Below are positions 60,812 through 64,000 of a stretch of 64,000 nt of DNA, piece after piece. The stretch is taken from contig JAAXGN010000029.1 of NCBI GenBank assembly GCA_012267415.1, positions 54,690 to 118,689 of the forward strand. The letters run 5' to 3'. This DNA comes from Candidatus Poribacteria bacterium. Lineage in GTDB: Bacteria; Poribacteria; WGA-4E; WGA-3G. The position numbers and the translations under genes were made by a program. The stretch's first letter is position 1, and each line of letters opens with the position of its first letter. The notes under the pieces were generated by a model that saw only the letters and a program-made list of their open reading frames with translations, did not search any database and had not been told where the DNA came from.

Positions 60812-63530
60812 GTGCTTCCTATCTATAGGGATATATTCGCTCATTACGTTGAGTGGGTGTGCCATCATGCCAAATACACAACCCAGCTCAACGGAGATCC
60901 ATGACCCGTTGATAGAACGTAATCGTCAATGGCGTGAACACATGCAAGCAGGTAATCTTGCACTACAACAAGGGCAGCTACAAGATGCACTAAAAGCCTA
61001 TCAAAGTGCAATCAAAGTCCGACCCAAAAACAGCGAAACACAATATATATTAGCAGAAATATATTTCCAACTTGAGGAATATGAGAAAGCAAGAGATGCC
61101 TTCATTGTATTCCTGTCATCAGAACCTAACAACATAAACGCGCTCAACTACATCGGGTATATCCATGAAAGGTTAAGAAGTTACGAAAATGCCGCCAAGT
61201 ATTTCGAAAAAGTACTTAAAACTGTAGAAGATGACCTCTATGCATTAAATCATCTTGCTTTAGCATATAAGCAATTAAATCGGCTTGATGAAGCAGAGAC
61301 CTTACTACGTAAAGCGTTGAAAATTGATCCTGACTGTGAGCATCCAGATAGTGAGAATCTACATAATTACTTGGGTTTAATTCATCTACAACGTGGTGAA
61401 GTTGGTGATGCAATCGCTGAGTTCCGCAATTCAATCCGCATATTCCCGCACGATATCTGGCCACGGCAACAACTCGCTTCTATATACGAAGACCATCAAC
61501 GATATTTTGAAGCACAACTACAATATCGGGAACTCTTAGAAGTTGACCCACAGAACCTTCTCGCTAAGACAAGATTACAAGCATTGGCACAACTATCGTC
61601 TACACCAACACTGACTGCAGCCGTACCACCTGTTGCTATCCTTGAACCAGATGTTAAACAGATCATTGCTGATGCACCTTCTTCAAACGATTACCCTGAT
61701 GCAGATGTCGTTATCCTATTTAACCATTTCAGTCATGATGTTTCGCCAACAGGACAGTCGCGTTATACCACGCACCAAGTTGTTAAAATACTTACCGAGA
61801 GAGGAATTCAGAAATATGGGGATATCGCTATCCCGTACCAGCCTACATCCCAAAATATTGGAGTCAACATTGCACGAACGTTTGCATCCGATGGCACAGT
61901 ACATCTGCCACCAGAAGAGGCATTCAACGATGTAACACCCCCCGGATTGCTATCTCGAAATCTATACTCCGACCTGATGTGGCACGTAATCTCTATGGTA
62001 GCACTCGCACCAGGCGTATGTATAGAATATCAGGTAACACTTGAAGACAAAATAGAAACTACCGCAGGGAGTGAAACATGGATTACAGGAGGATATAATT
62101 TTCAAGCATCTGAAGTAACACTTGAAACGATTTATGCACTTAGGATGCCACAGGATTGGCATCTAAAATGGAAGGTTGAACGGACTGAAATTGAACCGGA
62201 AATATATTATGACGAAAACGAAATTGTCCTATATATATGGCGATCCGGAGAGATGGATGCGTTGCCAATTGAAGACAAAATGCCGCACATTAATGACATC
62301 GCACCACGCCTGAGTTATTCCTCCATTAAATCATGGGATGATGTCTACAATTGGTACAAAAACCTGGCAAAAGATCGATATACGCCAGACGAACATCTAC
62401 AAGAAACTGTAGCAAGACTAACCCAAGACCTAACAACACACGAGGAAATAACCCGCACGATTTACTATTTCGTAGCACAACAGATCAGATACGTTGGCAT
62501 TGAACTCGGTCAAAGCGCATATCAACCTTCCTCTGCAACTGAGGTACTACGAAAACAGTATGGGGACTGTAAGGATAAGACAACGCTACTCATTTCAATG
62601 CTTGACCTCGTCGGCATAAAAGCTTATCCAGTCTTGCTTAGCACATCTCCATATCAGAGGATCGACACATCGCTACCATCCTTAAGTCAGTTCAATCATA
62701 TGATTGCTGCCGTACCTAAAGACAATACAGAATACTTATGGTTGGATCCGACCGCAAGCACTTGTAGCTATGGCAATTTGCCATATACTAACCAAGGACG
62801 AACCGGACTCCTTATCGGGGACGCACAAGGAAAGTTCGTTGATATCCCTGTCTTTCCAGCTGAAGCTAACACGTATACGACTGCTACGGAACTACAGATT
62901 GATAAATCAGGAAACGCTAAAGGTGAGATCCGCATCAGAATGACAGGTCAATACAACACGGACGCACGTTGGACATATCAACAGATACCACCTATTGAAT
63001 GGAAAGACACACTCGCATATCAACTAAGTGGACGATTTCCACATATTCAGGTAGATTCAGTCAATATGTCGGACTTAGACAATTTGCAGCTTCCCATTGA
63101 AATCTCGGTTCAGTTTCATGTAAAAAATTATGTTAAACGAATTAAAGATCAACTACTGCTCTTACTCTCAATTGATGAGTTTGGTGACTATGCAAAATAC
63201 GTTGCCGCATCTGAACGAACATACCCGCTCGACATGGACTATCCCATGAAAATTGAGAAGGTAATTCTGATTCATCTTCCAGAAGAATGGCGTGCAGTCT
63301 TACCGACTGATATTGAACAGGACAGCAGTTTCGCAAAAACAGAAAGACGATATAGTCAAAATGAAAACATAGTGAGTTATCGGCTTATCTTCAAATTAAA
63401 AAAACGCACAATCCCTGCCAAAGATTATGCAGCCGCAAAACTATTTTTTAACCATTTAGCCCGCGAAGATGGTAGTCATCTATTACTGAATGAAAGCAAG
63501 ATCAGTAATGCATCCTCAACACAACGTTGA
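60792..63530 (+). CDS. TPR and transglutaminase-like (DUF3857) lipoprotein
   Basis: A 912-residue protein. Lipobox LSGC with Cys23 predicts membrane anchoring. Residues about 50-265 contain six or so TPR units (AGNLALQQGQLQDALKAYQS, AEIYFQLEEYEKARDAFIVF, ALNYIGYIHERLRSYENAAK and others). A DUF3857-like beta domain follows (roughly 300-520). The transglutaminase/protease core has the Cys-His-Asp triad C593 (YGDCKDKTTLL), H636 (FNHMIAAV) and D652 (LWLDPTAS). The C-terminal 230 residues are beta-rich. Such proteins may process or cross-link peptides in the periplasm; the substrate is unknown. Confidence 0.85.
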   Translation: MKKIIHRCFLSIGIYSLITLSGCAIMPNTQPSSTEIHDPLIERNRQWREHMQAGNLALQQGQLQDALKAYQSAIKVRPKNSETQYILAEIYFQLEEYEKARDAFIVFLSSEPNNINALNYIGYIHERLRSYENAAKYFEKVLKTVEDDLYALNHLALAYKQLNRLDEAETLLRKALKIDPDCEHPDSENLHNYLGLIHLQRGEVGDAIAEFRNSIRIFPHDIWPRQQLASIYEDHQRYFEAQLQYRELLEVDPQNLLAKTRLQALAQLSSTPTLTAAVPPVAILEPDVKQIIADAPSSNDYPDADVVILFNHFSHDVSPTGQSRYTTHQVVKILTERGIQKYGDIAIPYQPTSQNIGVNIARTFASDGTVHLPPEEAFNDVTPPGLLSRNLYSDLMWHVISMVALAPGVCIEYQVTLEDKIETTAGSETWITGGYNFQASEVTLETIYALRMPQDWHLKWKVERTEIEPEIYYDENEIVLYIWRSGEMDALPIEDKMPHINDIAPRLSYSSIKSWDDVYNWYKNLAKDRYTPDEHLQETVARLTQDLTTHEEITRTIYYFVAQQIRYVGIELGQSAYQPSSATEVLRKQYGDCKDKTTLLISMLDLVGIKAYPVLLSTSPYQRIDTSLPSLSQFNHMIAAVPKDNTEYLWLDPTASTCSYGNLPYTNQGRTGLLIGDAQGKFVDIPVFPAEANTYTTATELQIDKSGNAKGEIRIRMTGQYNTDARWTYQQIPPIEWKDTLAYQLSGRFPHIQVDSVNMSDLDNLQLPIEISVQFHVKNYVKRIKDQLLLLLSIDEFGDYAKYVAASERTYPLDMDYPMKIEKVILIHLPEEWRAVLPTDIEQDSSFAKTERRYSQNENIVSYRLIFKLKKRTIPAKDYAAAKLFFNHLAREDGSHLLLNESKISNASSTQR

Positions 63531-63557
63531 AATTAATATCAAAGAGGAATTTACGAT

Positions 63558-64000
63558 ATGAGTGAAAGTAAGAAACCAAATATAGTCCTTATTCTGAATG
63601 ACGATATGGGTTTTTCTGATTTAGGATGTTATGGTGGAGAAGTTAATACACCGAATTTAGACCGTCTCGCTGCAGGGGGACTCCGGTTCACACAGTTTTA
63701 CAATACAGCGAGGTGTTGTCCATCGCGTGCCTCAATGCTCACTGGACTTCACCCACATCAAACAGGTGTAGGACACATGATGGGAGACGATGGCTTGGAA
63801 GGGTATCGTGGTGACCTGAACGACCGTTGTATCACAATCGCAGATGCTGTCAAGTCAGAAGGTTACGGTACGTATATGAGTGGAAAATGGCACATCTCTC
63901 GCCACACCGGACCCGATGGACCTAAACATAGTTGGCCCTGTCAACGCGGTTTTGACCGATACTACGGAATCATCACGGGTGCCGCAAACTTCTGGAAACC
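63558..64000 (+). CDS. Sulfatase, N-terminal part (runs off the window)
   Basis: The frame stays open to the edge (about 147 codons). The start ATG 63558 follows AGAGGA. The product begins MSESKKPNIVLILNDDMGFSD, with metal-binding DD at 15-16, and has the formylglycine motif C53-C-P-S-R57 followed by ASMLTG and the later SGKWHIS Lys/His region. It lacks a signal peptide, like the sulfatase at 31551. The C-terminal part, including the second metal-site half, is beyond the window. Confidence 0.9.
   Translation, partial: MSESKKPNIVLILNDDMGFSDLGCYGGEVNTPNLDRLAAGGLRFTQFYNTARCCPSRASMLTGLHPHQTGVGHMMGDDGLEGYRGDLNDRCITIADAVKSEGYGTYMSGKWHISRHTGPDGPKHSWPCQRGFDRYYGIITGAANFWK

Overview
The window looks like a chromosomal segment of an uncultivated, moderately AT-rich, Gram-negative (diderm) bacterium. 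Outer-membrane proteins, lipoproteins, two formylglycine-type sulfatases, a phytanoyl-CoA dioxygenase family protein and dense small palindromic intergenic repeats together resemble Candidatus Poribacteria or a related lineage. That placement is inference from gene content. No rRNA, tRNA, CRISPR array, transposase or prophage was seen.

Layout. Positions 1-1540 hold two orphan antitoxin-like genes among repeats. Positions 1552-5169 carry potassium uptake (trkA, trkH) and pdxH, followed by an exported Asp-box protein (5316-7532). Positions 7757-24802 form a respiratory complex I operon in the order nuoA-B-C-D-E-F-G-H-J-K-L-M-N. It is interrupted by a Cu/Zn superoxide dismutase lipoprotein, a possible 46-residue membrane protein, a VOC protein, a HicB-like protein with a coiled-coil tail, and a Na+/H+ antiporter-like gene; nuoI is missing. 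On the opposite strand follows a 2152-residue SprA/Sov homologue, the type IX secretion (T9SS) outer-membrane translocon (24950-31408). Next come a sulfatase, a roughly 15-helix membrane protein of unknown function, a zinc-type dehydrogenase and a heme cluster (hemE, a metallo-beta-lactamase/TPR protein, hemH, hemY).

Positions 41275-55055 look like one transcription unit: a good promoter, a roughly 480-nt structured leader, an 11.2-kb gene for a secreted Ig-repeat protein with a T9SS-type C-terminal domain, a PorV-like barrel, a LysM/coiled-coil protein and a strong intrinsic terminator. With SprA 10 kb away, this gives translocon, shuttle and cargo of a T9SS, which I consider the most interesting system here. 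The right end holds a degenerate AccA-like protein, a TauE/SafE permease, a core-MetE/lipoprotein/PhyH operon on the minus strand, MazG, a TPR-transglutaminase lipoprotein and a sulfatase cut by the window edge.

A second theme is a set of short hairpins, nearly all with GTAG at the stem foot, in at least five sequence families. This is the architecture of REP elements moved by RAYT transposases. One sits inside the 3' end of nuoH, and one inverted pair lies between the convergent nuoN and sprA genes. Several start codons below were moved from the longest open frame to a downstream ATG with a proper Shine-Dalgarno sequence.
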